A stretch of DNA of 64,000 nucleotides from Ascidiaceihabitans sp034111945 (GTDB taxonomy: Bacteria > Pseudomonadota > Alphaproteobacteria > Rhodobacterales > Rhodobacteraceae): contig JBLHSG010000004.1 of the NCBI GenBank assembly GCA_047626725.1, forward strand, positions 82,078-146,077, given 5' to 3'. Both the position numbers and the translations under genes were made by a program. Under the pieces are notes generated by a model. The model saw nothing but the letters and a program-made list of their open reading frames with translations. It searched no databases and was not told the origin of the DNA. Positions 28,141-36,380 of this stretch are shown in pieces; the first letter of the stretch is position 1; each line of letters opens with the position of its first letter.

Positions 28141-29119
28141 TCGGGGCTTCTTCTGACTCGAATCCGATGCTGGCCGGATCAAGGTCGTAATGCGCGCTAC
28201 AGAATTGGCAATCCGCAGTCACACGCCCTTCGGGTGTTGTCATGGTTGAAATGTCGCGCGCCGAATAGATCGACAGGCTTTGTCGCACGCGGTCTTCGGA
28301 ACACGAGCAGCCAAATTTAATCGGTTGAGCATCGTAAACGCGGACTTGTTCCTCGTGAAACAGGCGCAACAACAGATCGCTTGGGGGCACTTGGGGGCCG
28401 ATCAATTCCATGTCTTCGACCGTATCCAAAAGAATGTTCACGCGGTTCCAGTTTTCGCCTTCATCCTCATTCAAAAGGTCGGCAGCTTGCAACGTGTCAC
28501 CGGTGCCTTCGACCTGAGCCGCGAACGGCGACGCTTTTGGCATGTGTTGGATCATAACACCGCCCGCACGCCAATGTTCCGGTACGCCCGGTTCCATCGA
28601 TTTGCCGTATGACAGCGCAAAACGGGTCGGCAACTGTTCGGATTGGGCAAAGTACGCCTCTGCACATTTCGACAGCGAACCGCCCTCAAGAGGTGTGATC
28701 CCCTGATACGGTTTCATGCCCTGACCTTGGTCAATCATGATCGCGAAATACCCATCGCCAATTTGTTCGAACGGCGCGCCATCTGTCAGACGATCGGCAT
28801 CATACGTCGCATAGGCGCGAATGCGCGCAGGTTCGCCTTCCTTTTCGGGACCGTAGTAATCAGTCGCGATCATGCGAACCGCGCCTTTGGACTGAACCTG
28901 CAAGGACAGCTTCCAGCGCAATTTGACCGTTTGACCGATCAATGCCGTCAACAAAGCCATTTCGGCAACCAGTGCTTCGACGACAGGCGGATAATTATGC
29001 TGCTTTAGAATACCATCCAAAACACCATCAAGGCGCGCAACGCGTCCGCGAATGTCTGCTGCATCCAGTTGAAAGGGCAGGACGGTATCGTCCCATGCGA
29101 TTTTATTTGCTAGTGTCAT
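28133..29119 (-). CDS. hslO: Redox-regulated chaperone Hsp33
   Basis: 328 residues from ATG 29119. Holdase activated by disulfide formation during oxidative stress. The C-terminal redox switch is complete: GCSCSEDRV (CxC) and DCQFCSAHYDL (CxxC), which bind zinc when reduced. The N-terminal domain has the expected QTVKLRWKLSLQVQSKGAVR core. Its stop overlaps the GTG of the CoA pyrophosphatase gene by eight bases. Confidence 0.95.
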   Translation of the reverse strand: MTLANKIAWDDTVLPFQLDAADIRGRVARLDGVLDGILKQHNYPPVVEALVAEMALLTALIGQTVKLRWKLSLQVQSKGAVRMIATDYYGPEKEGEPARIRAYATYDADRLTDGAPFEQIGDGYFAIMIDQGQGMKPYQGITPLEGGSLSKCAEAYFAQSEQLPTRFALSYGKSMEPGVPEHWRAGGVMIQHMPKASPFAAQVEGTGDTLQAADLLNEDEGENWNRVNILLDTVEDMELIGPQVPPSDLLLRLFHEEQVRVYDAQPIKFGCSCSEDRVRQSLSIYSARDISTMTTPEGRVTADCQFCSAHYDLDPASIGFESEEAPSE

Positions 29120-29197
29120 GGGGGTTTCCTTACGCGCCACGGATTGGCATATCGCGTCTATATAGGTGCCACAAGGCAAACAAAAAGAGGGCCGCGA

Positions 29198-29641
29198 ATG
29201 ATACGACGTGTTGGACCACCCCCACAAGCTGGACGACGTTATACAATGCGGCCGGGTGCGTATGCGATTTTACCGTTGCAACGGCGCGTTTTGCTAACGG
29301 GTCAAAACGCTGATGTTCTAGACATTCAACTGCCCGGTGGTGGCATTGATCCGGGTGAATCACCAATCCAAGCGCTACATCGTGAGGTCCGCGAAGAAAT
29401 CGGTTGGTGCATTTCCAGCCCCCGCCGACTGGGCGCGTTTCGTCGGTTTGTGTTTATGCCAGAATACGATTTGTGGGCAGAAAAACTTTGCCATGTATAC
29501 GTCGCACGGCCGGTTTATCAGTTTGCAGAACCTATCGAACCTGATCACGTTACCTTGGTTCTTGACCCATCTGAGGCCGCCATGGCGCTGGGAAATGATG
29601 GCGATCGTCTGTTCGTTGAGCGCTATTTCGGGCTACTTTAA
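29198..29641 (+). CDS. Nudix hydrolase
   Basis: 147 residues from ATG 29198 (MIRRVGPPPQAGRRYTMRPG), with GAGG upstream. Complete Nudix box: GGGIDPGESPIQALHREVRE then EIGW. The substrate is not evident; the C-terminal part (FMPEYDLWAEKLCHVYVAR) resembles nucleoside diphosphate-type Nudix enzymes. It is divergent from hslO across 78 bases. The stop overlaps the stop of the converging phosphatase gene by four bases (TTAA). Confidence 0.88.
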   Translation: MIRRVGPPPQAGRRYTMRPGAYAILPLQRRVLLTGQNADVLDIQLPGGGIDPGESPIQALHREVREEIGWCISSPRRLGAFRRFVFMPEYDLWAEKLCHVYVARPVYQFAEPIEPDHVTLVLDPSEAAMALGNDGDRLFVERYFGLL

Positions 29642-30906
29642 CCGCTGAATTCAAACAACACGCCAGACACGTCATCGGGAAAATCGTCGGTTTTTGCGAA
29701 ATTTGACAAGTTCCACATTAGCGCTTCGAAAAATGCAGGGCCCTTGATGTCGCGCAGGTCTGTCATCATCTCGGCCAGCCCTTCTTCTTCTAACATGTCG
29801 CCGTCCGGGTTAGGGCATTCGGTGACTCCGTCTGACAGCAATGCGATCCGGTCACCGGGATTTAGTTGAATTTCAAAGCTTTCGAACGTGATCCCGTACA
29901 TCAAACCGACAGGAAAACCACCTGTACCTGTTTGCTCGATCGTACCATCACTGCGCTGAACGGCCGGATGAGGATGGCCCGCCTGCCCCAAAATTACCTT
30001 GCCAGTTTTCAAATTCACGTCTGCCAAAAGCAGTGTAAAATAATGTTCTGTTTCCATCTCGTCCAGAACAAGGTCGTTGAGCGTTTCGATCACTTGATCC
30101 GGCGGCAAAGATCGATAACTGCCATCCGCCAACCGTTCCAAAGCGACGTTTTGATCAGGGGCTGAAGCGGATAAATAACCGGCCAACCGCGCGGTCATAA
30201 GGGCAGAACTGATGCCATGTCCTGACACGTCAATCGCGAACAAACCTAGGTGACCTTCACCTGCTGGATAAAACCCGACAAGGTCGCCACCAACATGCCC
30301 ACTGGAACGAAGTAAAAGCGACAATTCGCCTGTATCAAAGGACTTTGTCCTCTCGCGGATTAACGATTGTTGTAATTTTTTGGCTTCAATCAAATCGCTG
30401 TCGAGCGAGTCATAAACACGCTGTAGTTCCAGCAACGTTTCGGAAATCACCTTGTTTTTGTCAGTTAATTCGCGCTGCATATCCAATATGCGTTCACCTG
30501 CAGAAATACGCGCCCTAAGTTCATGCGCATTGACCGGTTTGCTTAGAAAATCATCGGCGCCTGCCTGCAATCCCTGCGCCACTTCACCTTTTTCGCTCTT
30601 GGACGTTAGAAGAATAAAGTACCCGTAATGGTCCCCCGGCAAATTACGAAACGCATCGCAAAATTCCAAACCGTTCATCTGTGGCATCATCCAATCGCTC
30701 AGCACGATGTCCGGCGGATCTGATTTGCACATTTCCAGCGCAACGAGACCGCTATCAGCCTCCAGAACATCGTAACCCCAGCGCGTAACCGAACTCGACA
30801 GAATTTTACGCTGCAACCGACTGTCATCCACAATTAGAACGCGTCGCTTTGGCAACACGTTTTCCGGCTGGCCGCCGTGTTCAGGTAATTTCAAAAGCGA
30901 AGACAT
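29638..30906 (-). CDS. Response regulator fused to PP2C-type (SpoIIE/RsbU) serine phosphatase
   Basis: 422 residues from ATG 30906; a TTG nine bases upstream is also possible. Receiver domain 20-140: acidic pair D27/D28, phospho-acceptor D71 in VLSDWMMP and conserved K123. A coiled-coil linker (about 140-185) leads to the phosphatase domain (about 195-422) with metal-binding GGDLVGF (D208) and DVSGHG (D226), and a C-terminal Asp in LSDGVTEC. Such proteins dephosphorylate anti-sigma antagonists (partner switching). It is divergent from an Hpt protein, a likely phosphodonor or partner. No STAS or anti-sigma gene is seen nearby. Confidence 0.94.
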   Translation of the reverse strand: MSSLLKLPEHGGQPENVLPKRRVLIVDDSRLQRKILSSSVTRWGYDVLEADSGLVALEMCKSDPPDIVLSDWMMPQMNGLEFCDAFRNLPGDHYGYFILLTSKSEKGEVAQGLQAGADDFLSKPVNAHELRARISAGERILDMQRELTDKNKVISETLLELQRVYDSLDSDLIEAKKLQQSLIRERTKSFDTGELSLLLRSSGHVGGDLVGFYPAGEGHLGLFAIDVSGHGISSALMTARLAGYLSASAPDQNVALERLADGSYRSLPPDQVIETLNDLVLDEMETEHYFTLLLADVNLKTGKVILGQAGHPHPAVQRSDGTIEQTGTGGFPVGLMYGITFESFEIQLNPGDRIALLSDGVTECPNPDGDMLEEEGLAEMMTDLRDIKGPAFFEALMWNLSNFAKTDDFPDDVSGVLFEFSG

Positions 30907-31064
30907 AAGGGACAAAGTTCCGGCACTGTTTAGACCGCTCAGTCTTTAGTCTCTCGAACTTAACGAGCCGTGAAAGCGACAATCAGACATACTAAAAGTT
31001 TAACAAGTTATATTTCGTTAAGCTAAATGACCGAACATCACCTGACACAGAATCGGAGGAAAAA

Positions 31065-31403
31065 ATGATTGATTGGGGTCAGGTAAAATCACTTCGAGAT
31101 GAGGTGGGGCCAGAAGACTTCGAAGAGGTCGTCGAGCTATTTTTAGAAGAGGTCGAAGAAGTTATCGAACGTCTGAAATGTAATTCTGACACCGCAACAC
31201 TTGAGGAAGACATGCACTTTCTTAAGGGCAGCGCGATGAACCTCGGGTTCGAGAAGTTCTCGAAACTATGCCAAGCAGGCGAAAACCTATCCGCAAAAGG
31301 CCAAGCAGATGAGCTAGACGTTGGATCCGTTTTGGACTGCTACGCGTCTTCAAAAATTGTCTTTTTGACAGATTTACCAACCGCGCTGCTACGGGTGAAT
31401 TAG
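31065..31403 (+). CDS. Histidine phosphotransfer (Hpt) protein
   Basis: 112 residues. Four-helix phosphotransfer domain with phospho-acceptor His51 in the motif HFLKGSAMNLG. The ribosome site CGGAGGAAAAA is very strong. No kinase or receiver domain is attached, so it must relay phosphate between separate proteins. The divergent receiver-phosphatase gene, 158 bases away, is the obvious partner. Its stop overlaps ilvA's stop by four bases. Confidence 0.92.
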   Translation: MIDWGQVKSLRDEVGPEDFEEVVELFLEEVEEVIERLKCNSDTATLEEDMHFLKGSAMNLGFEKFSKLCQAGENLSAKGQADELDVGSVLDCYASSKIVFLTDLPTALLRVN

Positions 31404-32635
31404 ATTACAAACTGGGTTAGCGTTTCGTTGTTTGTGATGTCTGTGTAAGCAAATCCGACAGATTCGATTTGTTCAAACATGGTTTCGAAATTTGCAGGGT
31501 TCGTCGTCTCAATCCCGATCAAAACAGATCCGAAATTTCGTGCCGATTTTTTCATGTACTCAAAGCGGGTAATGTTGTCTTCCGGACCCAAGCTTCCCAA
31601 GAAATCTTTTAACGCGCCAGGCCGTTGTGGCAGGCGTAAAATGAAGTATTTCTTTAGCCCAGAATATCGCTGCGCGCGCTCTTTCACTTCGGGCAAACGT
31701 TCAAAATCAAAATTCCCACCAGATGCAACGCAGACAACCGTCTTGCCTTTGATCACATCTTGCATCTCGCGCAGCGCCTCGATTGCTAAGGCACCGGCAG
31801 GTTCCAAAACGATCCCTTCGACGTTCAGCATTTCTAGAATCGTCGTGCAAATTCTGTCTTCTGATAGGTTTATGACATTAGCGGGATCAACACCTTTCAA
31901 CCGTTCAAACGTTCGCATGCCGATCTTGGCAACCGCAGCGCCGTCGACAAAATTATCGATTGGCGACACATCAATCGGCGCACCCGCATCCAAAGCCAAC
32001 GCAAGGCTTTGCGCGCCTTTTGGCTCAACAAATGTATAGTCGCATTGCGGCCCAAAATAGCTGTATGTACCGGCGGACAAACCACCCCCACCAACTGGCA
32101 AAATTATGTGATCGGGCGCACGACCCAATTGCGTTTCGATTTCGACGGCAACGCTAGCTTGCCCTTCGATCACATCATCATCATCAAACGGCGACAGAAA
32201 ATGCGCGCCTTTTTCCGCACTATAGCTTTGGGCAGCGCGCAAAGTTTCGTCAAAGTAGTCACCAATCAGCCGGATTTCGACGTGATCACCACCAAATATT
32301 CGGGTCTTTTGAATTTTTTGATCCGGGGTTGTCACAGGCATAAACACGACCCCGCGCACCCCAAAATGCCGGCACATAAACGCCACACCTTGCGCGTGAT
32401 TTCCGGCACTCGCGCAGACAAACGTATCTTGATCCGCGATCACCTTGCGCATGGCATTGAATGCACCGCGCAATTTATAGGATCGCACCGGGCTTAGGTC
32501 TTCGCGCTTTAGCCAAATATCGGCGCCATAGCGTTCCGACAGCAAATCATTTCGCAGCAATGGCGTGGCGGAAAAAACAGTTCGCATCGCCTGTTCAGCC
32601 GCGCGCGCTGCTGTTTGGAGTGTATCGCGATCCAT
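31400..32635 (-). CDS. ilvA: Threonine ammonia-lyase (biosynthetic)
   Basis: 411 residues from ATG 32635. Converts threonine to 2-oxobutanoate, the first committed step to isoleucine. PLP lysine is K54 in RSYKLRGAFN, and the phosphate-binding loop is PVGGGGLSAG. The C-terminus (about 330-411) holds one ACT-like regulatory domain (FILRLPQRPGALKDFLGSLG), as in the shorter class; E. coli IlvA has two. Allosteric control by isoleucine is expected for the family. Confidence 0.94.
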   Translation of the reverse strand: MDRDTLQTAARAAEQAMRTVFSATPLLRNDLLSERYGADIWLKREDLSPVRSYKLRGAFNAMRKVIADQDTFVCASAGNHAQGVAFMCRHFGVRGVVFMPVTTPDQKIQKTRIFGGDHVEIRLIGDYFDETLRAAQSYSAEKGAHFLSPFDDDDVIEGQASVAVEIETQLGRAPDHIILPVGGGGLSAGTYSYFGPQCDYTFVEPKGAQSLALALDAGAPIDVSPIDNFVDGAAVAKIGMRTFERLKGVDPANVINLSEDRICTTILEMLNVEGIVLEPAGALAIEALREMQDVIKGKTVVCVASGGNFDFERLPEVKERAQRYSGLKKYFILRLPQRPGALKDFLGSLGPEDNITRFEYMKKSARNFGSVLIGIETTNPANFETMFEQIESVGFAYTDITNNETLTQFVI

Positions 32636-32767
32636 TTTCAAATCCTAAACCACCTAGATAAAACAGACCTATGCGCCCCTGCTGTGACGGTCAACGCCTC
32701 GCCCGTCTTGAACCTGCCCGTAAAAAGCAGTATCGCCCACGGCGAACCCCACAAAGGAAAGCACACA

Positions 32768-33985
32768 ATGTTCGCGCCCAAGAAAGTCGTACTTGCCTAC
32801 TCAGGCGGCCTTGATACATCGATCATCCTGAAATGGCTGCAAACGGAATACGGCTGCGAAGTTGTGACCTTTACCGCCGATTTGGGCCAAGGCGAAGAAC
32901 TGGAACCAGCGCGCGCCAAAGCCGAATTGATGGGTGCATCTTCGATCTATATCGAAGACGTCCGCGAAGAATTCGTGCGCGATTTTGTGTTCCCAATGTT
33001 CCGCGCCAACGCGTTGTACGAAGGTCTGTATCTGCTGGGCACATCTATCGCGCGTCCATTGATTTCAAAACGCCTCGTCGAAATTGCCGAGGCCGAAGGT
33101 GCTGACGCAATCGCCCACGGCGCGACAGGCAAAGGCAACGATCAGGTTCGTTTTGAACTGGCCGCTTATGCGCTAAATCCAGACATCAAAGTTATCGCGC
33201 CTTGGCGTGAATGGGATTTGTCCAGCCGCACCAAACTGATCGATTTCGCGGAAAAAAACCAAATCCCGATCGCAACTGACAAGCGTGGCGAGGCCCCGTT
33301 TAGTGTTGATGCAAATCTGTTGCACACGTCTTCCGAGGGCAAAGTTCTTGAAGATCCGGCAGTTGAAGCGCCCGAATATGTGTACCAACGCACCGTCAGC
33401 CCAGAGGATGCGCCAAACACGCCCGAACATATCGAGATCGGGTTTGAAAAAGGCGATGCCGTTTCAATTAATGGCGAAGCAATGTCGCCAGCGACTGTTT
33501 TGACAAAACTGAACGAACTGGGTGGCAAGCACGGCATCGGCCGTCTTGATCTGGTCGAAGGGCGTTTTGTTGGCATGAAGTCTCGTGGCATTTACGAAAC
33601 GCCGGGCGGCACGATTTTGCTAGAAGCACACCGTGGCATTGAATCGATCACGCTGGATCGCGGCGCAGCACATCTAAAAGACGAGCTGATGCCAAAATAT
33701 GCCGAGCTTATTTACAACGGCTTCTGGTTCTCTCCTGAACGCGAAATGTTGCAGGCCATGATCGACAAAAGCCAAGAGCATGTGACCGGAACTGTGCGCC
33801 TAAAACTGTACAAAGGTCTGGCGCGCACTGTTGGTCGTTGGTCTGATCATTCGCTGTATTCCGAAGCACATGTGACGTTCGAAGATGACGCCGGCGCATA
33901 CGATCAAAAAGACGCCGCTGGCTTTATCCAGCTAAATGCGTTGCGTTTGAAACTGCTAGCAGCGCGTGATCGTCGCCTTAAGTAA
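32768..33985 (+). CDS. argG: Argininosuccinate synthase
   Basis: 405 residues from ATG 32768 (MFAPKKVVLAYSGGLDTS). Joins citrulline and aspartate using ATP. The PP-loop AYSGGLDTS, the GATGKGNDQVRFE segment and TDKRGEAPFSVDANL are intact. GGAAA precedes the start. It is divergent from ilvA across 132 bases. The last eight bases overlap the converging sulfotransferase-like gene. Confidence 0.97.
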   Translation: MFAPKKVVLAYSGGLDTSIILKWLQTEYGCEVVTFTADLGQGEELEPARAKAELMGASSIYIEDVREEFVRDFVFPMFRANALYEGLYLLGTSIARPLISKRLVEIAEAEGADAIAHGATGKGNDQVRFELAAYALNPDIKVIAPWREWDLSSRTKLIDFAEKNQIPIATDKRGEAPFSVDANLLHTSSEGKVLEDPAVEAPEYVYQRTVSPEDAPNTPEHIEIGFEKGDAVSINGEAMSPATVLTKLNELGGKHGIGRLDLVEGRFVGMKSRGIYETPGGTILLEAHRGIESITLDRGAAHLKDELMPKYAELIYNGFWFSPEREMLQAMIDKSQEHVTGTVRLKLYKGLARTVGRWSDHSLYSEAHVTFEDDAGAYDQKDAAGFIQLNALRLKLLAARDRRLK

Positions 33986-34706
33986 GTCGTAATTTTAGCG
34001 CCGCAAGCCTGTCATAATACGGCTGGGCTTGCGCCGCGACAGTTGCATATTCAGGCTCTAATATGGGTAATTCAGGCTCTGCATCTGCAAAACCTGTCGA
34101 TGAATGCACAGCCCCGTACCAGTGACTGGCCCAAATTCCATCTGCCGCATGGCCCCCTGTTGGCCAGTTCAACATCGATGTATCCCAGGGCACATCAATC
34201 GCGTTGCATAGCAATTCCATCATACGCGTCGGGTCATTTCGAATGTCAGCGGAATCGATAACCACGGGAGTTTGACCCAAAGCAACGGCGTGATCGAACA
34301 GCTCAACCTGCTGGGAAAACCCTAGATCTTCTAAACGTGGACCTTCGCGTTTTTTGGCATAGCTCGCGACAACGCGGGCTGGATGCCGGATCAAGAAAAC
34401 ATTAATGACATCCGCCATCCATTCACGCGGAACGCCGTCAATCATGTGCTGTGTCATGTGTTTTTGGTACTGAACACAGCCATCAACCGGGCCCATTATT
34501 TGCGAAACCACGTGGCTAGGATCATTGAGTTGATCACCCAAAATTTCATCCCTCATCGGGTGCTGGATACCCGTCATTGCCAGATATGCGGCGTAAAATG
34601 GCTCGTCCAAGACAGCACAATCCGCGCGCGCACCAAAGCTATACATCATTGCAGTCGACAAGTTTCGTGGGCCAGACCACATGGCGATACGTTTGGTGGT
34701 TTCCAT
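33978..34706 (-). CDS. Sulfotransferase-like P-loop protein
   Basis: 242 residues. The N-terminal MWSGPRNLSTAMMYSF resembles the 5'-phosphosulfate-binding loop of PAPS-dependent sulfotransferases. VFLIRHPARVVASYAK matches the 3'-phosphate-binding segment. The acceptor cannot be inferred. Homologous domains also occur next to or fused with unrelated enzymes, so sulfotransfer is likely but unproven. It is divergent from msrA. Confidence 0.82.
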   Translation of the reverse strand: METTKRIAMWSGPRNLSTAMMYSFGARADCAVLDEPFYAAYLAMTGIQHPMRDEILGDQLNDPSHVVSQIMGPVDGCVQYQKHMTQHMIDGVPREWMADVINVFLIRHPARVVASYAKKREGPRLEDLGFSQQVELFDHAVALGQTPVVIDSADIRNDPTRMMELLCNAIDVPWDTSMLNWPTGGHAADGIWASHWYGAVHSSTGFADAEPELPILEPEYATVAAQAQPYYDRLAALKLRLT

Positions 34707-34848
34707 GACTTCTCCTGTATTTTCGGTAAGTTATTGCCGATTTTCGAAACTTCCAAGGTGTAACCTGTCTCACTGCTGCGTGATCTCGCGCGCCTGTGAC
34801 TTGAACAAACGTGCAATCTGCCCGACAAATTATGAAAAGGAGACTAAA

Positions 34849-35508
34849 ATGACTCTATTTCGCACAGCAAAACCAGTGGCCTTAGCATTCCTGATCGCAC
34901 TGGGATGGTTCGCGCAATCGACAACCTCGCAAGCCGCAGGAACCGAAACGCTCACAGTCGCCGGAGGCTGCTTTTGGTGCGTTGAATCCGATTTCGAAAG
35001 CGTCAAAGGCGTTAAAGGCGCGGTGTCAGGATATGCTGGCGGAAAAGTCGCAAATCCAACGTACAAGCAGGTCGTATCCGGCGGAACTGGACACTACGAA
35101 GCCGTGCAAATCACCTTTGATCCAGGCATTGTTTCGCGTGACGAATTGCTCTCAAAATTTTTCCGCTCGGTTGATCCAACAGATGCAGGTGGCCAATTTT
35201 GCGATCGCGGCGCCAGCTATAGCACCGCGATTTTTGCCAGCGGATCAGCCCAAAAAGCAGCCGCAGAACAAGCAAAGTCAGAGGCACAATCAGCCCTTGG
35301 CAAGAAGGTTGTAACGCCAATTCTTGGCGCAACTAAATTCTACACAGCAGAGGCGTATCACCAAGATTACTACAAAGGGTCGAAAATCGTGTTGACCCGG
35401 TTTGGCCCAAAAACACAGGCCAAAGCGTACAAAGCATACCGCGATGCCTGTGGTCGTGATCAACGTGTAAAACAGCTTTGGGGAAATGCAGCCGCGTTTC
35501 TAGGCTAA
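34849..35508 (+). CDS. msrA: Exported peptide methionine sulfoxide reductase A
   Basis: 219 residues from ATG 34849, with AAGGAG upstream. A Sec signal peptide (to about residue 30, SQAA) precedes the enzyme, so it should act in the periplasm. Catalytic Cys41 lies in GGCFWC, and the conserved GYAGG, GHYEAVQI and YHQDYYK segments are present. A resolving Cys is available in DACGRDQR. It probably repairs oxidised methionine in envelope proteins. Confidence 0.95.
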   Translation: MTLFRTAKPVALAFLIALGWFAQSTTSQAAGTETLTVAGGCFWCVESDFESVKGVKGAVSGYAGGKVANPTYKQVVSGGTGHYEAVQITFDPGIVSRDELLSKFFRSVDPTDAGGQFCDRGASYSTAIFASGSAQKAAAEQAKSEAQSALGKKVVTPILGATKFYTAEAYHQDYYKGSKIVLTRFGPKTQAKAYKAYRDACGRDQRVKQLWGNAAAFLG

Positions 35509-36380
35509 GCCAAGCGCGCGTCCTGGATCTCTTTTAGGTCCGGAATGACGTCGGATGTGCCGTGGCGTGTGACCATAAGTGCTGCGGCTTGCGTTGCCAA
35601 ATTGATCGCTTGCGCCATTGGCATGCCGCGATCAAGGCCTGCAATCACGTAACCAGTGAACGTATCACCGGCGCCTGTTGTATCGACCGGATCAACCTTT
35701 ATCGCGTCAAAATCAGTCTCTAACTTGGCAGAATTTTGATACCATCGACAACCCTTTGCACCCAAAGTGACAATGACATCAGTCACGTCTAGCATATTTG
35801 GCGCAAGACCTGTTGCCTGTTCCAACTGCGCCGCCTCTACTTCATTCAAGAACAACAAATCCACAAATGACAGCACAGCTTGAACAGCATCACTGTCAAA
35901 CGGTGCCGCCGCATAGACAACCCGCAGGCCCAGATCATGCGCCATCTGAGCAGCGTCAGCTTGCCCCGACGTCTCGTTCTGCATCACTAGAATATCGCCC
36001 GTGCTGGCCTCTGATAATGCGCGACCAATCTGGGATTTTTCAATTTGCGCATTTGCACCGGGCCACAAAACAATCGCATTTTCTGCCGCGTCATCAACGT
36101 TAATAATTGCATGACCCGTCGCGGTATCAAGCTCGACAATATGCGTTGTGTCGACGCCATATTCCAACATCCGCTGCACCGCCCAGCGCCCGTCAGTTCC
36201 GACCGCACCAATGTGCCGCACGCGCGCCGCGCCACGGGCCGCCGCCACTGACATATTCGCGCCTTTGCCGCCTAAACCTTGACTGAAATCAACGGCAGCC
36301 AATGTTTCACCGGGTGCCGGTAAGTGTGGCAATCGGTAAACCATATCGATGTTGATTGAGCCAAGGTTGTAGATCGTCAT
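35505..36380 (-). CDS. PfkB-family carbohydrate kinase (ribokinase-like)
   Basis: 291 residues from ATG 36380. N-terminal GGKGANMSVAAARG is the sugar-binding motif of ribokinase-type enzymes. The C-terminal DTTGAGDTFTGY carries the catalytic Asp and anion hole. Probably ATP-dependent phosphorylation of ribose or a related sugar or nucleoside; there is no pathway context to decide. Its ATG overlaps the maeB stop by one base (TAATG), an unexpected coupling to a malic enzyme. Confidence 0.9.
   Translation of the reverse strand: MTIYNLGSINIDMVYRLPHLPAPGETLAAVDFSQGLGGKGANMSVAAARGAARVRHIGAVGTDGRWAVQRMLEYGVDTTHIVELDTATGHAIINVDDAAENAIVLWPGANAQIEKSQIGRALSEASTGDILVMQNETSGQADAAQMAHDLGLRVVYAAAPFDSDAVQAVLSFVDLLFLNEVEAAQLEQATGLAPNMLDVTDVIVTLGAKGCRWYQNSAKLETDFDAIKVDPVDTTGAGDTFTGYVIAGLDRGMPMAQAINLATQAAALMVTRHGTSDVIPDLKEIQDARLA

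Noticed and set aside
34681..34848. Longer msrA reading frame starting at 34681
   Set aside because: The added residues overlap the divergent sulfotransferase gene and precede a normal signal peptide with its own AAGGAG.
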